Part shown: positions 45,231 to 54,682 of the stretch, one piece after another
Layout of the letters: the number at the start of each line of letters is the position of its first letter
Numbering within the stretch: the first letter of the stretch is position 1
Source of the DNA: JBASEY01 sp049652745
Lineage (GTDB): Bacteria > CSSED10-310
NCBI GenBank assembly: GCA_049652745.1
Contig: JBASEY010000049.1
Span: forward strand, 3,957 to 67,956
Reading direction: 5' to 3'
DNA: 64,000 nt
Made by a program: the position numbers and the translations under genes
The notes under the pieces: model-generated
The model's database searches: none
Told to the model about the DNA's origin: nothing
The model's input: the letters and a program-made list of their open reading frames with translations, nothing else

Positions 45231-47162
45231 ATGGCTGAAATGATCACCCTTAAATTGCCCGACAACAGCAATTTTGAGGTGCAAGCGGGAATTCTGGTAG
45301 ATGATTTGATTGACAAGATTCTCCCGCAGAAAAAAAAGAAAATAATTGGAGCCGTCATCGACGGAGAAATTCTGGATTTACGGGAACCTCTTTTGTCAGG
45401 AGGGTCGCTGGAATTTTTGTTTATGGGTGATACCAGGGCATTGGAGATTCTGCGCCATAGCGCATCTCACGTTATGGCCGAAGCCGTGTTACAGGTTTTT
45501 CCCGACGCAAAGCTCGGTATCGGACCGTCCACTGATGAGGGGTTTTACTATGATTTCAAGTTGTCCCGCCCGTTTTCTCCGGAGGATGTCGAGCAGATTG
45601 AAAAGCGTATGAATAAGCTGGTGACTGAGAATCGAGCATTCGAGCGGACTGAAATGTCGATCGAGGAAGCCATACGTTATTTTGGTGACAAGGGAGAAGT
45701 ATTTAAAGTCGAGTTGATTCGTGATCTTGCAGATAAAGGTGAAACGGTTATTTCGATTTACAGGAGCGGAGAATTCGAGGATTTATGTCGCGGTCCTCAC
45801 CTTAGACATACCGGCCAGTTGAAGATTTTCAAACTGTTGTCAACTGCGGCCGCTTATTGGCGAGGCGATGAAAGAAACGCGGTTTTACAGCGCCTGTATG
45901 GTACTGCTTTTTGGAATGCGGATGATTTGAAAGCTCATCTGGAAAACCTGGAAAAAATCAAGCAGCGGGATCATCGGCGGCTTGCGCGGGAGCTGGATTT
46001 ATTTTCTGTTCATGAGGATGTTGGAGCCGGCCTGGTTTTCTGGCATCCAAAGTTGGCGATGGTTCGTCATCTGATCGAAGAATTTTGGCGTGAGGAGCAT
46101 ATCAAGCGTGGCTACGGCTTTGTATATACGCCGCATATCGCACAGGAAGTTATCTATCGCACTTCCGGACATCTGGAAAACTATGCCGAGAACATGTATT
46201 CCCCGTTGTTGATCGATGAGAAGCCGTATTATTTAAAGCCGATGAACTGTCCCGGGCATATAAAAATTTATCAAACCAAACGTCGCAGTTATCGTGATCT
46301 TCCGATCCGGTATTGTGAGTTAGGCACTGTTTATCGATATGAGCGGAGCGGTACATTGCATGGTATGTTGAGAGTGCGAGGTTTTACTCAGGATGACGCC
46401 CATGTTTTCTGTACTCCTGATCAAATAGCCGATGAAGTTTTCGGCATCATCGATTTGGTCGATACCTTAATGACGGCTTTCGGTTATACCTATACGATCT
46501 TTTTAGCCACTCGTCCGGAAAAAGCGCTGGGTTCTGAAGAAGAATGGCGGGTGGCGACGGAAGCGTTGAAAAATGCGCTTGAAAGATGGGGAAAGCCTTA
46601 CCAAATAGATGAAGGCGGCGGGGTTTTCTACGCGCCGAAAATCGATGTCAAGCTTAGGGACGCTTTGGGGCGGGAATGGCAAGGACCGACGATCCAAGTC
46701 GATTTGAATCTGCCTAAACGGTTTGATGTCACGTATATCGGCGCCGACAATGCCGAACATGAGGTCATCATGATTCATCGAGCGGTTTTGGGGTCGATGG
46801 AGAGGTTTGTCGGTGGTTTGATCGAGCATGTCGGCGGGGCGTTTCCGATGTGGTTTGCGCCGACACAGGCCATTGTTTTACCGATCACGGATCTTCAACT
46901 AGACAGCGCTTATGAATTAAAAAAGCGATTGGAAAAAGCCGGACTGAGGATAGAAGTCGATACGCGGAACGAAAAAATCGGCTATAAGATTCGGGAAGCT
47001 CAGGCCATGAAAATCCCCTATATGCTTGTTTTGGGCGCCAAAGAGCAGGAATCCGGTGAGATTTCCGTTAGGCATCGTAAAAACGGCGATTTGGGCGCCA
47101 TGAATGTGGAAGCGTTTATAGCTCGGTGTCATGATGAAATATCTCGGAAAACGATGGAATAG
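45231..47162 (+). CDS. thrS: Threonyl-tRNA synthetase
   Basis: Charges tRNA-Thr. It has 643 residues, the family's usual length. A TGS domain occupies 1-62. The editing domain has HSASHVMAEAV (about 77). The class II core has GFVYTPHI, MNCPGH (zinc Cys, about 340), RVRGFTQDD and HRAVLGSMERF, and an anticodon-binding C-terminus follows (PTQAIVLPI onward). A CAGGAG site lies before the ATG. It is the first gene of the thrS-infC-rpmI-rplT operon. Confidence 0.95.
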   Translation: MAEMITLKLPDNSNFEVQAGILVDDLIDKILPQKKKKIIGAVIDGEILDLREPLLSGGSLEFLFMGDTRALEILRHSASHVMAEAVLQVFPDAKLGIGPSTDEGFYYDFKLSRPFSPEDVEQIEKRMNKLVTENRAFERTEMSIEEAIRYFGDKGEVFKVELIRDLADKGETVISIYRSGEFEDLCRGPHLRHTGQLKIFKLLSTAAAYWRGDERNAVLQRLYGTAFWNADDLKAHLENLEKIKQRDHRRLARELDLFSVHEDVGAGLVFWHPKLAMVRHLIEEFWREEHIKRGYGFVYTPHIAQEVIYRTSGHLENYAENMYSPLLIDEKPYYLKPMNCPGHIKIYQTKRRSYRDLPIRYCELGTVYRYERSGTLHGMLRVRGFTQDDAHVFCTPDQIADEVFGIIDLVDTLMTAFGYTYTIFLATRPEKALGSEEEWRVATEALKNALERWGKPYQIDEGGGVFYAPKIDVKLRDALGREWQGPTIQVDLNLPKRFDVTYIGADNAEHEVIMIHRAVLGSMERFVGGLIEHVGGAFPMWFAPTQAIVLPITDLQLDSAYELKKRLEKAGLRIEVDTRNEKIGYKIREAQAMKIPYMLVLGAKEQESGEISVRHRKNGDLGAMNVEAFIARCHDEISRKTME

Positions 47163-47238
47163 ACATTAGAATCACAGAAAGGTATTGGGTTCGATAGAGT
47201 GTTCTTCAAGGTATTTGGATTGTTTCAATGGGAGGTCT

Positions 47239-47751
47239 ATGCAGGCTAATAAAGACGAATGTCGTATCAACGAAAAAATCAGGGCTCCACAGGTTAGGTG
47301 TATCGGCCCGGACGGCAATCAGTTAGGTATCATTTCCCGGAATGAGGCTTTAGAGCTGGCGAGGGAAAATGAACTGGATCTGGTCGAAGTTTCACCGAAT
47401 GCCGACCCGCCGGTTTGTCGGATCATGGATTATGGTAAATATAAATATCAAAAATCCAAAAGAGATTCCGGAAAACAGAAGCAGAAAGGTTCAACGGTCA
47501 AAGAGGTCAAATTCCGGCCCAAAATCGATGTGCATGATTACAATTTCAAGAGAGATCATGTCGAGAGGTTTTTAAAAAAGGGCGCGAAAGTCAGGGTGAC
47601 CATCATGTTCAGGGGCCGGGAGCTGGCTCACACGGACAAAGGTCGGGAGATACTTGAAAAGGTTGCGGAAGAAATGACCGAGATTGCCAAAGTGGATCGT
47701 CAACCACTGCTTGAGGGACGCAACATGACTATGCTATTGTCACCAAAGTGA
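47239..47751 (+). CDS. infC: Translation initiation factor IF-3
   Basis: A 170-residue protein with INEKIRAPQVRCIGPDGNQLG, DLVEVSPNADPPVCRIMDYGKYKY and KEVKFRPKIDVHDY, the two-domain IF-3 pattern. IF-3 checks start-codon pairing and blocks 50S association. GGAGG at 47231-47235 is only three bases from the ATG at 47239, an unusually short spacing. infC genes often use odd start signals for autoregulation, so this may be functional. A TTG-led reading from 47185 adds non-conserved residues. Confidence 0.93.
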   Translation: MQANKDECRINEKIRAPQVRCIGPDGNQLGIISRNEALELARENELDLVEVSPNADPPVCRIMDYGKYKYQKSKRDSGKQKQKGSTVKEVKFRPKIDVHDYNFKRDHVERFLKKGAKVRVTIMFRGRELAHTDKGREILEKVAEEMTEIAKVDRQPLLEGRNMTMLLSPK

Positions 47752-47812
47752 TGGACGCTTTGAACCCATAACGTATTTAACATAGTGTCTTTAAAAGAAA
47801 AAGAGGTTTGAG

Positions 47813-48010
47813 ATGCCGAAAATAAAAACTAACAGGGGAGCAGCCAAGCGGTTTCGGGCGACCGGAACGGGCAAGCTGCGCAGATCGAGCGCTTTTCGAA
47901 GCCATATTTTAACCAAGAAAACCACAAAACGTAAACGTCAGCTTCGAAAGTCAGGGTTGGTACATGAAAATGACCATCAATTGGTCAAGAAGCTGATTCC
48001 TTACAAGTAG
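47813..48010 (+). CDS. rpmI: 50S ribosomal protein L35
   Basis: A basic 65-residue protein beginning MPKIKTNRGAAKRF, the standard L35 start, with the KLRRSSAFRSHILTKKTTKRKRQLRK block. GAGG is seven bases upstream of the ATG. It is third in the thrS operon. Confidence 0.96.
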   Translation: MPKIKTNRGAAKRFRATGTGKLRRSSAFRSHILTKKTTKRKRQLRKSGLVHENDHQLVKKLIPYK

Positions 48011-48047
48011 CTGTTGAAATGAAGCTGTCAAGGCGGAGGATTAAACG

Positions 48048-48398
48048 ATGGCACGGGTAAAAAACAGTGTAACGTCAAGGCATCGCCATAAAAAAATATT
48101 GAAATTGGCAAAGGGTTATCGAGGATCACAGTCCCGGCGTTATCGTGCGGCGGTCGACGCTGTAAACAAAGCCGGTAGGCATGCATATATCGGAAGAAAG
48201 TTGAAAAAGCGACAATTCCGATCGCTTTGGATACAGCGCATCAATGCAGGCGCTAGATTGAACGGTGTGTCATACAGCCAATTGATTTCCGGTTTGAAAA
48301 ACGCCGGTATCGATCTGGACAGAAAAGCCCTGGCTGATCTGGCCATGCATGAGCCTGAAGCTTTTACGGCTCTGGCCCAAATGGTGAAAGGGCAGTAA
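48048..48398 (+). CDS. rplT: 50S ribosomal protein L20
   Basis: A 116-residue basic protein with the L20 pattern MARVKNSVTSRHRHKKILKLAKGYRG and FRSLWIQRINAGAR. It binds 23S rRNA early in assembly and can repress its own operon in E. coli and Bacillus. A GGAGG site precedes the ATG. L20 ends the ribosomal set. Confidence 0.96.
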   Translation: MARVKNSVTSRHRHKKILKLAKGYRGSQSRRYRAAVDAVNKAGRHAYIGRKLKKRQFRSLWIQRINAGARLNGVSYSQLISGLKNAGIDLDRKALADLAMHEPEAFTALAQMVKGQ

Positions 48399-48419
48399 TC
48401 GACTTGAGAAGGGACGGCG

Positions 48420-48740
48420 ATGAACTCTGATACGTTCGTGCCGGAACTCCAGGCAAAACTCGACCTTCTAGAAACACGAATTCGTCAGATACTGGACCAT
48501 GCAGCCGGCCTGAAACGTGAAAATATTCAATTAAGACGGGAAATGGACGATCTCCGGGCACAACTCGAACTCGGAGGATTGAATAGTCAATACTCGTCAG
48601 CGGAGGTGGAGCGGTGGAAGGCGGAAGTTCAGGATTTGAGAACAACCAGAGATCAGATAACGGGATCGATAGAAAATCTTCTGGTGGTGATCGAAGAACT
48701 CCAGATGGATTTGGACGGCAAAACCCCGCTTCAAGATTGA
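48420..48740 (+). CDS. Small coiled-coil protein, possibly division-related
   Basis: A 106-residue protein almost entirely predicted coiled coil (LQAKLDLLETRIRQILDHAAGLKRENIQLRREMDDL). Length and style resemble ZapB-type proteins, but no definite family signature exists. Its TGA stop overlaps a TTG start of zapA by two bases (TTGA), a strong hint that the pair works together at the Z ring. An ATG at 48420 begins the frame. Confidence 0.65.
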   Translation: MNSDTFVPELQAKLDLLETRIRQILDHAAGLKRENIQLRREMDDLRAQLELGGLNSQYSSAEVERWKAEVQDLRTTRDQITGSIENLLVVIEELQMDLDGKTPLQD

Positions 48741-49027
48741 CGGGCCCGGGAAAAACCGAGCAGCGGGTTCAGGTCGACATCTATGGAATTCATTATGTCG
48801 TTGTGGCGGAAGACAATCCGGACAGAGTGATCGAATTGGCAAATCGGGTCGATCAAAAAATGAGGCAGATTGCTGAGATGAATCCAGGCCTCGCAACCGC
48901 CAAAATCGCGATTCTGGCAGCGTTGAATTTCGCAGAAAAAGCAGACCGTCAGGAATCAATTTATAATTTAGTTGCACAGCGATCGGATTTGTTGTTAAAA
49001 TTGATTGAAGCTGAACTGAACGATTGA
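48737..49027 (+). CDS. zapA: Cell division protein ZapA
   Basis: A 96-residue protein with QRVQVDIYGIHYVVVAEDNP, RVIELANRVDQKMRQIAEMNP and KIAILAALNFAEKADRQE, the ZapA core. ZapA cross-links FtsZ filaments. I take the TTG at 48737, which overlaps the preceding TGA; the longer ATG reading from 48614 lies inside the other coiled-coil gene in another frame. A following 6S-like RNA gene is the classical neighbour. Confidence 0.85.
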   Translation: MTGPGKTEQRVQVDIYGIHYVVVAEDNPDRVIELANRVDQKMRQIAEMNPGLATAKIAILAALNFAEKADRQESIYNLVAQRSDLLLKLIEAELND

Positions 49028-49204
49028 TTGGAATTAACCGGTTCAGATAGGAAAGGTTGTTCAGCCGGTAATGGCGGTTAAGTGATAAGTAAAAATGATC
49101 CGCGTTAAAGGGCGATTATGGATATTTTGGTGGTGATCAAACTGACAATTATTCTGCTGATATCAGGATTTTTTTGTGAATGGTTTTTTCGCAGAATGTC
49201 TCAG

Positions 49205-49396
49205 GTTGACCCTCCTGCTGTGTTTGTGATGAGTTGGAGCTTGTTGGGCCAACACCTTTTAAAAGGGAGCTCTTTTTTCATTATGGCTTTCATGCCTGAG
49301 ATAGTCAGGACGAAAAAAATAATGATGGGGGCACCCACCTGTGCAAACAGGTTCAATAGATCCTGCTCACACGGCATTTTGCGGGAGGGTTTTTTT
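49205..49396 (+). ncRNA. ssrS: 6S RNA (candidate)
   Basis: The RNA fits 6S architecture. A closing stem ACCCTCCTGC (49209-49218) pairs with GCGGGAGGGT (49381-49390), one G-U included. Inner stems GCTCTT with GGGGGC (49269-49274 and 49327-49332) and CATTAT with ATAATG (49279-49284 and 49319-49324) follow. A terminal hairpin CCTGA-GATAG-TCAGG lies at 49295-49309. All stems are centred near 49301, giving one long rod with an internal bubble. A GNRA-type hairpin (CCTGT-GCAA-ACAGG) sits on the 3' side of the bubble. A seven-T run ends it. Its place after zapA is the classic 6S location. Sequence family search was not possible, so identity is probable rather than certain. Confidence 0.65.
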
Positions 49397-49460
49397 ATCA
49401 CTCAAATATCGTTTCCTTCCACCATCCAGGCTCTGAATACCATCCTCTCTGAAACTTGAT

Positions 49461-49481
49461 AACAGCCTCGATCAGGCTGTT
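49461..49481. other. Perfect 8-pair hairpin just before rny
   Basis: AACAGCCT-CGATC-AGGCTGTT lies directly upstream of the GGGAGG ribosome-binding site of rny. No T-run follows. It may fold at the start of the rny message and affect translation or stability; this is inference. Confidence 0.5.
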
Positions 49482-49489
49482 GATGGGAG

Positions 49490-51073
49490 GTGAGAGCAAT
49501 TAGCCCGTTTTTATGTATTACTATAGGCGTTGTCGCTTTGCTTGCGGGTGCGATTGGAGGCGTGTTTTTTCAATTGTTCCTGGCTGGTTCAAAATCCAGT
49601 AAAATGCTCTCTTCAGCAAAACGAGAATCCCAAGAACTGATTGAAAAAGCCGAAACAGACGCGCAAGTTATTCGACAGAACGCCGAAGTTGAAACCAAAG
49701 AAAATACGATACTGCAATTAAAAGAGCTGGATCGAGAAACACGAAAACGACATTCGGAATTGCAAAGGCTTGAAGACAGATTATTGAAGCGGGAAGAAAT
49801 TCTTGCGGGGAAAGAAAATCTTTTCGACAAACGTGAGCGCACATATAACCATAAACTCAAAGAGCTTTCCAATCGTCAAAAAAGTATCGATAAGCTCGAA
49901 AAAAAGAGGCAGGACCTGATTCGTGAACAAGAGTCGGAGCTTTTACGCGTTTCGGCGTTGTCACCGCAGCAGGCAAAAGAAATCATCATACAGCGTATGG
50001 AAGGTGAAGCCAGAAAAGATGCTGCCGCCCAAATAAAGAAAATTATCGACGATGCGACAGATCAAGCCGAAATGAAAGCCAAAGAAATTATCGCTACGGC
50101 TATTCAACGTATGGCGTCGGATTTTGTCAGTGAAACGACGGTCAGTGTAGTCAACTTGCCGTCCGATGAGATGAAAGGTCGAATTATTGGGCGTGAGGGA
50201 CGAAATATACGAGCTCTTGAAGCGGCTACAGGTGTCGATTTGATTATCGATGATACTCCGGAAGCGGTGATTGTGTCGGCTCATGACCCCATACGCAGGG
50301 AAGTTGCGGCGACTGCCCTGAACCGACTTATCTCCGATGGACGCATTCATCCCGCTCGCATCGAGGAGATTGTCGATAAAGCTCAGAAGGATATTGACAA
50401 GTCGATTCGTGAAGCGGGTGAGCAGGTTGCTTTCGAAGTGGGTGTTCAAGGATTGAAGCCTGAATTGATCCGATTGTTGGGCAGGCTGAAATATCGAACG
50501 AGTTATGGCCAAAATGTGTTGCAGCATTCCCGTGAAGTTGCTTTTATCGCCGGAATGATGGCTTCGGAGCTGGGAGTCAACACCAAACTTGCCAAGCGTG
50601 CAGGACTGCTGCACGATATCGGCAAAGCGGTCGACCATGAAATTGAGGGATCACATGCGCTCATCGGCGCCGAGATTGCTCAGAAATATAATGAACCAAG
50701 GGAAGTCGTCCGAGCTATGGCCGCTCACCATGGGGATGAGGCGCCTTCAACGATAGAAGCGGTATTGATCCAGGCGGCGGATGCATTGTCAGCGGCTCGG
50801 CCGGGAGCGCGACGTGAAATTTTGGAAACCTATCTAAAAAGACTGGAAAAACTTGAAGAAATATCGACTTCTTTCAAAGGCGTGGAAAAATCCTTTGCCG
50901 TGCAGGCAGGGAGGGAAATACGAATTATTGTTATACCTGAGGACGTGTCGGATAATGAAATGGCTTTGATAGCTCGGGATATCGCCAAGCGGATCGAACA
51001 AGAACTGGAATACCCGGGAGAAATTAAGGTGACTGCTATTCGAGAATCCAGAGCGGTGGAATATGCAAGATGA
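49490..51073 (+). CDS. rny: Ribonuclease Y
   Basis: A 527-residue endoribonuclease that starts mRNA decay. A membrane helix (about 6-32) is followed by a long coiled coil (about 40-160), the KH domain GRIIGREGRNIRALEAATGVD (about 225-245), and the HD domain with HDIGKAVDHE (about 378). Start choice is uncertain. The GTG at 49490 has no well-placed site, because GGGAGG abuts it; an ATT at 49499 in frame has the same GGGAGG at eight bases. It is first in rny-dxs-tlyA-nadK-recN and ends in a four-base overlap with dxs. Confidence 0.92.
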   Translation: MRAISPFLCITIGVVALLAGAIGGVFFQLFLAGSKSSKMLSSAKRESQELIEKAETDAQVIRQNAEVETKENTILQLKELDRETRKRHSELQRLEDRLLKREEILAGKENLFDKRERTYNHKLKELSNRQKSIDKLEKKRQDLIREQESELLRVSALSPQQAKEIIIQRMEGEARKDAAAQIKKIIDDATDQAEMKAKEIIATAIQRMASDFVSETTVSVVNLPSDEMKGRIIGREGRNIRALEAATGVDLIIDDTPEAVIVSAHDPIRREVAATALNRLISDGRIHPARIEEIVDKAQKDIDKSIREAGEQVAFEVGVQGLKPELIRLLGRLKYRTSYGQNVLQHSREVAFIAGMMASELGVNTKLAKRAGLLHDIGKAVDHEIEGSHALIGAEIAQKYNEPREVVRAMAAHHGDEAPSTIEAVLIQAADALSAARPGARREILETYLKRLEKLEEISTSFKGVEKSFAVQAGREIRIIVIPEDVSDNEMALIARDIAKRIEQELEYPGEIKVTAIRESRAVEYAR

Positions 51074-53040
51074 AAGATAGATCAAAATCATTCAATGGAA
51101 AAAATGTTTTACCTTATGTGCAGTCTCCGGTGGCGCTGCGGAGGCTCAATATCGATGCGCTGGCCAATCTTGCTGAAGAGATACGTGAGACGATCATTGA
51201 AACGGTTTCGAGAACGGGAGGCCATTTGGCTTCAAATCTTGGTGTTATCGAGTTGACATTGGCATTGCATTATGCGTTTGAAACGCCTGCCGATAAGCTC
51301 ATCTGGGACGTTGGACATCAAGTTTACTGCCATAAAATCATAACGGGCAGATGCGGTGAGTTTTGCAAAGGTCTGAGGCAATATAAAGGTTTGTCAGGTT
51401 TTCCAAAGAAATCTGAGAGTGAATATGATCATTATGATACGGGCCACGGAGGAACTTCGCTGTCGTTCGCGATAGGAATGGCTGAGGCCATAAAGCGTTC
51501 GGGTCAGGATAACTGGGTCATCCCAATCATCGGCGACGGCTCGATGACCGCAGGAGTGGCTTTCGAAGCTATCAACCAAGGCGGCCACTTGAAACAAGAA
51601 AAACTGCTGATCATTCTCAATGACAATGAAATGTCAATATCACCAAATGTAGGAGCGTTGGCGCAATATATCAGCAGACGCATGGTCGGCCCGCGGGCGG
51701 CCAGTGTCAGACGCCATGTGAAGCAATTGCTTGCGTCTATTCCTCGGGCGGGAGATGAACTGATCAAGGTGGTGCAGAAACTTGAACGTTCGTTGAAGGA
51801 TTTGATTCAACCGGGATTGTTTTTCGAAGAGTTGGGATATCAATATTTAGGGCCTTTTAACGGCCATGATTTAGCGACATTGGTGCAAGTTTTCCAAAAT
51901 ATTCAAAATATGCCGGGACCTTTTCTTGTGCATGTGCTGACGAAAAAAGGAAAGGGCTATCAACCGGCGGAAGAAGAACCGGAACGTTTTCACGGTGCTT
52001 CGGCATTTGATCGAAAAACAGGAAAATTCCATGAAAAAGCATCCGCGCCGTACTATACATCCGTGTTTGGAGACACTTTAGTTAGTCTGGCTGAAAAAGA
52101 CGACAAAATTGTTGCGATTACGGCAGCTATGACGCTTGGCACCGGCCTGGATAAATTCGCTTCTCGGTTTCCGGATAGAATTTATGATGTCGGGATGGCC
52201 GAGCAGCATGCTGTCGCTTTTGCCGGAGGATTGGCCAATGCCGGCTTGCATCCGATAGTGGCCATTTACTCCACCTTTATGCAACGAGCTTATGACCAGG
52301 TGTTTCAGGATATATGCCTGCAAGACTTACCTGTCACGATGATTTTGGATCGAGCGGGCCTGGTCGGTGCCGACGGCCCGACACATCATGGAATTTATGA
52401 CCTGTCATTTCTGCGCACCCTGCCCAACCTGGGAATTATCGCACCTCGAGATGAATGTGAATTGAAGCGAGCCATTTTGTCCATATCCACCTTCAACAGG
52501 CCGGTAGTGATACGATATCCCAGAGGAACAGGCGTCGGAGTCGATATGGAATGTGAGAAGTCTTTGCTGGAATGGGGGGTCGGCGAACGCCTTGTCGAGG
52601 GAAATGATATGACGGTAGTCGCCGTCGGCCCGCTGATCTATGAAGCGCTTGCCGTTTCTGAAAAGCTCCGAAATGAAGGAATAGAAGTGGAAGTTATCGA
52701 TGCCCGATTTGTGAAACCTCTGGATTCCGATTTGATCAGACAGTCTGTTCGAAAAACAGGGGCGCTGATTACAATGGAAGAAAATACGATCGTCGGCGGT
52801 CTCGGGGCAGCGGTGATGGAGATGCTCGCCATATCCGGAGAATTACCGAGACAGGTCGATTTGATCGGGATACCTGATGAATGGATATCCATGGGAACAC
52901 AACAGGAACTTCACAATGAACTGGGTTTGACTGCCGGTGAATTGGAAAGACGCATTCGATTGATGTTGATGCGGCCGGAAAAAGAAGACCTGGTTACCGG
53001 TCAAACGGGTCAGGTGAGTGAATCTGATACGCGCGGATAA
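51070..53040 (+). CDS. dxs: 1-deoxy-D-xylulose-5-phosphate synthase
   Basis: Condenses pyruvate and glyceraldehyde-3-phosphate for isoprenoid, thiamine and pyridoxal precursors. It has 656 residues: SNLGVIELTLALH, DVGHQVYCHKI, the TPP-binding GDGSMTAGVAFEA (about 156), EQHAVAFAGGLA and DRAGLVGADGPTHHG. ATG overlaps the rny stop as ATGA. This implies the MEP pathway feeds the isoprenyl diphosphate synthase at 56411-57508, about 3.4 kb away, which is inference. Confidence 0.95.
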   Translation: MKDRSKSFNGKNVLPYVQSPVALRRLNIDALANLAEEIRETIIETVSRTGGHLASNLGVIELTLALHYAFETPADKLIWDVGHQVYCHKIITGRCGEFCKGLRQYKGLSGFPKKSESEYDHYDTGHGGTSLSFAIGMAEAIKRSGQDNWVIPIIGDGSMTAGVAFEAINQGGHLKQEKLLIILNDNEMSISPNVGALAQYISRRMVGPRAASVRRHVKQLLASIPRAGDELIKVVQKLERSLKDLIQPGLFFEELGYQYLGPFNGHDLATLVQVFQNIQNMPGPFLVHVLTKKGKGYQPAEEEPERFHGASAFDRKTGKFHEKASAPYYTSVFGDTLVSLAEKDDKIVAITAAMTLGTGLDKFASRFPDRIYDVGMAEQHAVAFAGGLANAGLHPIVAIYSTFMQRAYDQVFQDICLQDLPVTMILDRAGLVGADGPTHHGIYDLSFLRTLPNLGIIAPRDECELKRAILSISTFNRPVVIRYPRGTGVGVDMECEKSLLEWGVGERLVEGNDMTVVAVGPLIYEALAVSEKLRNEGIEVEVIDARFVKPLDSDLIRQSVRKTGALITMEENTIVGGLGAAVMEMLAISGELPRQVDLIGIPDEWISMGTQQELHNELGLTAGELERRIRLMLMRPEKEDLVTGQTGQVSESDTRG

Positions 53041-53812
53041 ACTGCTGATGGATCGCGGAATTGCCGAGAGTCGAACGGCAGCCGCTGAATTGATACGCCG
53101 CGGAATGGTTTGCATCGACGGCAAGCCGATTGCCAAACCGGCGACGATGGTGTTTCAAAAAGGTTTGATACAGGTACAAGATGATGCTCCGAAATGGGTC
53201 AGCCGTGGCGCTTTGAAGCTCGATCATGCTCTGAGCGTATTCGGGATCGATTGTTCCGGTATCATCGCTTTGGATTGCGGCGCATCCACCGGAGGATTTA
53301 CAGAATGCCTTCTTAGGAGAGGCGCGGCAAAGGTTTATGCAGTGGATGTCGGGTACGGGCAGATACATTGGTCCCTGCGACGTGACACCCGGGTTAAACT
53401 TCTTGAAAAAACCAACCTTCGAACGGTGCCGGTCGACGTTTTCGACGAACCATTCGACCTGGCGGCACTGGATTTGTCATTTATTTCATTGAAACTTGTG
53501 TTGGAGAAAGTTAGAGACCTTTTAGCGACATCCGGTGAAATAGTCGCACTGGTCAAACCACAATTCGAGGCTGGAAAAGAAAGGGTTGGACGAGGAGGTG
53601 TCATTCGGGATGCTGAAGTGCACCGGCAGGTATTGAAAGACCTGGCGCTCTGGTGCGCGGCGCACGCTTTGAAGCTGCTGAATGTGACAGCTTCACCGAT
53701 AACCGGGCCGAAAGGAAACCGAGAGTTTTTATTTTATTTAAAACCCGGTGTCGAGGATATGGGCAGGGAATATGACGAATGGATAAAAAGGGCTGTGTAT
53801 CATGAAGCATAA
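53018..53812 (+). CDS. tlyA: TlyA-type rRNA 2'-O-methyltransferase
   Basis: A 264-residue protein. The N-terminal S4 domain starts NLIRADKLLMDRGIAESRTAA and includes RRGMVCIDGKPIAKP. The FtsJ-like methyltransferase has ALDCGASTGGFTECLLRRGA (about 90), VYAVDVGYGQ and LVKPQFEAGKE. TlyA methylates 16S and/or 23S rRNA at cytidine 2'-O. The GTG at 53018 overlaps dxs by 23 bases, with AGGTGA nearby. It overlaps nadK by 11 bases. Confidence 0.88.
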   Translation: MNLIRADKLLMDRGIAESRTAAAELIRRGMVCIDGKPIAKPATMVFQKGLIQVQDDAPKWVSRGALKLDHALSVFGIDCSGIIALDCGASTGGFTECLLRRGAAKVYAVDVGYGQIHWSLRRDTRVKLLEKTNLRTVPVDVFDEPFDLAALDLSFISLKLVLEKVRDLLATSGEIVALVKPQFEAGKERVGRGGVIRDAEVHRQVLKDLALWCAAHALKLLNVTASPITGPKGNREFLFYLKPGVEDMGREYDEWIKRAVYHEA

Positions 53813-54680
53813 AGAAATTCGAACAGTGGCTCTGTTTATAAAACCGGGAAAAAAAGAAACGCGAATCCTTGGTAAAGAAATCATGGATTGGCTGAAAAAT
53901 AAGAAAATCCAGGTCCTGGCAAGCCCTGTGGTTTTTGATGAACTGAATACCAAAGCCGACGGAATTGTTACAGAGCCGGAATATGATTTCACCGATGTCG
54001 ATCTGGCTTTGGTTTTAGGAGGTGACGGTACTATCTTATGGGTGGCGCGGCGGGTTGCGCCGTTCAATGTTCCGGTGCTTTCGTTCAATATGGGCGACTT
54101 GGGATTTCTGGCTGCGTATTCGGTTGATGATGTATATAGCAAGCTTGAAAAAACATTGGGCGGCGATTACAGCGTCGAAGAACGTATGATGTTGACAGCA
54201 GAACACTACAGAGATGATGCGCTTTTGCATACGTACAGCGCTTTGAACGATGTTGCCGTGAACAAACTTCTGAATCCTCGATTGATCAAATTGGAAATGT
54301 GCGTCAATGAGACACTGATCAATACCTATCAGTGTGACGGCCTGATCGTATCGACACCGACCGGCTCGACGGCGTACTCGCTGTCTGCGGGAGGGCCGAT
54401 CATGATCCCTTATATTCATGCGGTTGTCGTGACCCCAATATGTCCTCATATGTTGACGAATCGACCCATTGTTCTGTGCAGCAGCGATATCATCTCGATC
54501 CGGCAAATTTCAGAAGATCGAAAAGTTTTTCTGATTATCGACGGCCAAACCGGAAGCGCCATGAATCACGACGATGTAGTCGTGATCCGAGAGGCTCCTT
54601 TCAAAGCACGGGTTATCACAAACCCGGATGCCCCGTTCTTTCACGTTCTCCGTCATAAACTCGCTTGGGGGAAACGCTGA
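53802..54680 (+). CDS. nadK: NAD kinase
   Basis: Phosphorylates NAD to NADP. It has 292 residues with the GGDGT loop (about 70-74, LVLGGDGTILWVAR), the NMGDLGFLAA block, CDGLIVSTPTGSTAYSLSAGGPI, and TPICPHMLTNRPIVL. Dense overlap with tlyA upstream indicates one transcript. Confidence 0.93.
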   Translation: MKHKEIRTVALFIKPGKKETRILGKEIMDWLKNKKIQVLASPVVFDELNTKADGIVTEPEYDFTDVDLALVLGGDGTILWVARRVAPFNVPVLSFNMGDLGFLAAYSVDDVYSKLEKTLGGDYSVEERMMLTAEHYRDDALLHTYSALNDVAVNKLLNPRLIKLEMCVNETLINTYQCDGLIVSTPTGSTAYSLSAGGPIMIPYIHAVVVTPICPHMLTNRPIVLCSSDIISIRQISEDRKVFLIIDGQTGSAMNHDDVVVIREAPFKARVITNPDAPFFHVLRHKLAWGKR

Positions 54681-54682
54681 GA

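Noticed and set aside
49201..49401. 66-codon open frame on the minus strand
   Set aside because: Antisense to the same structured RNA; the frame appears only because the stems lack stops.
49118..49459. 113-codon open frame with a hydrophobic start after zapA
   Set aside because: It lies wholly over the nested stems and T-run of the 6S-like RNA, has no good ribosome-binding site and resembles nothing known.
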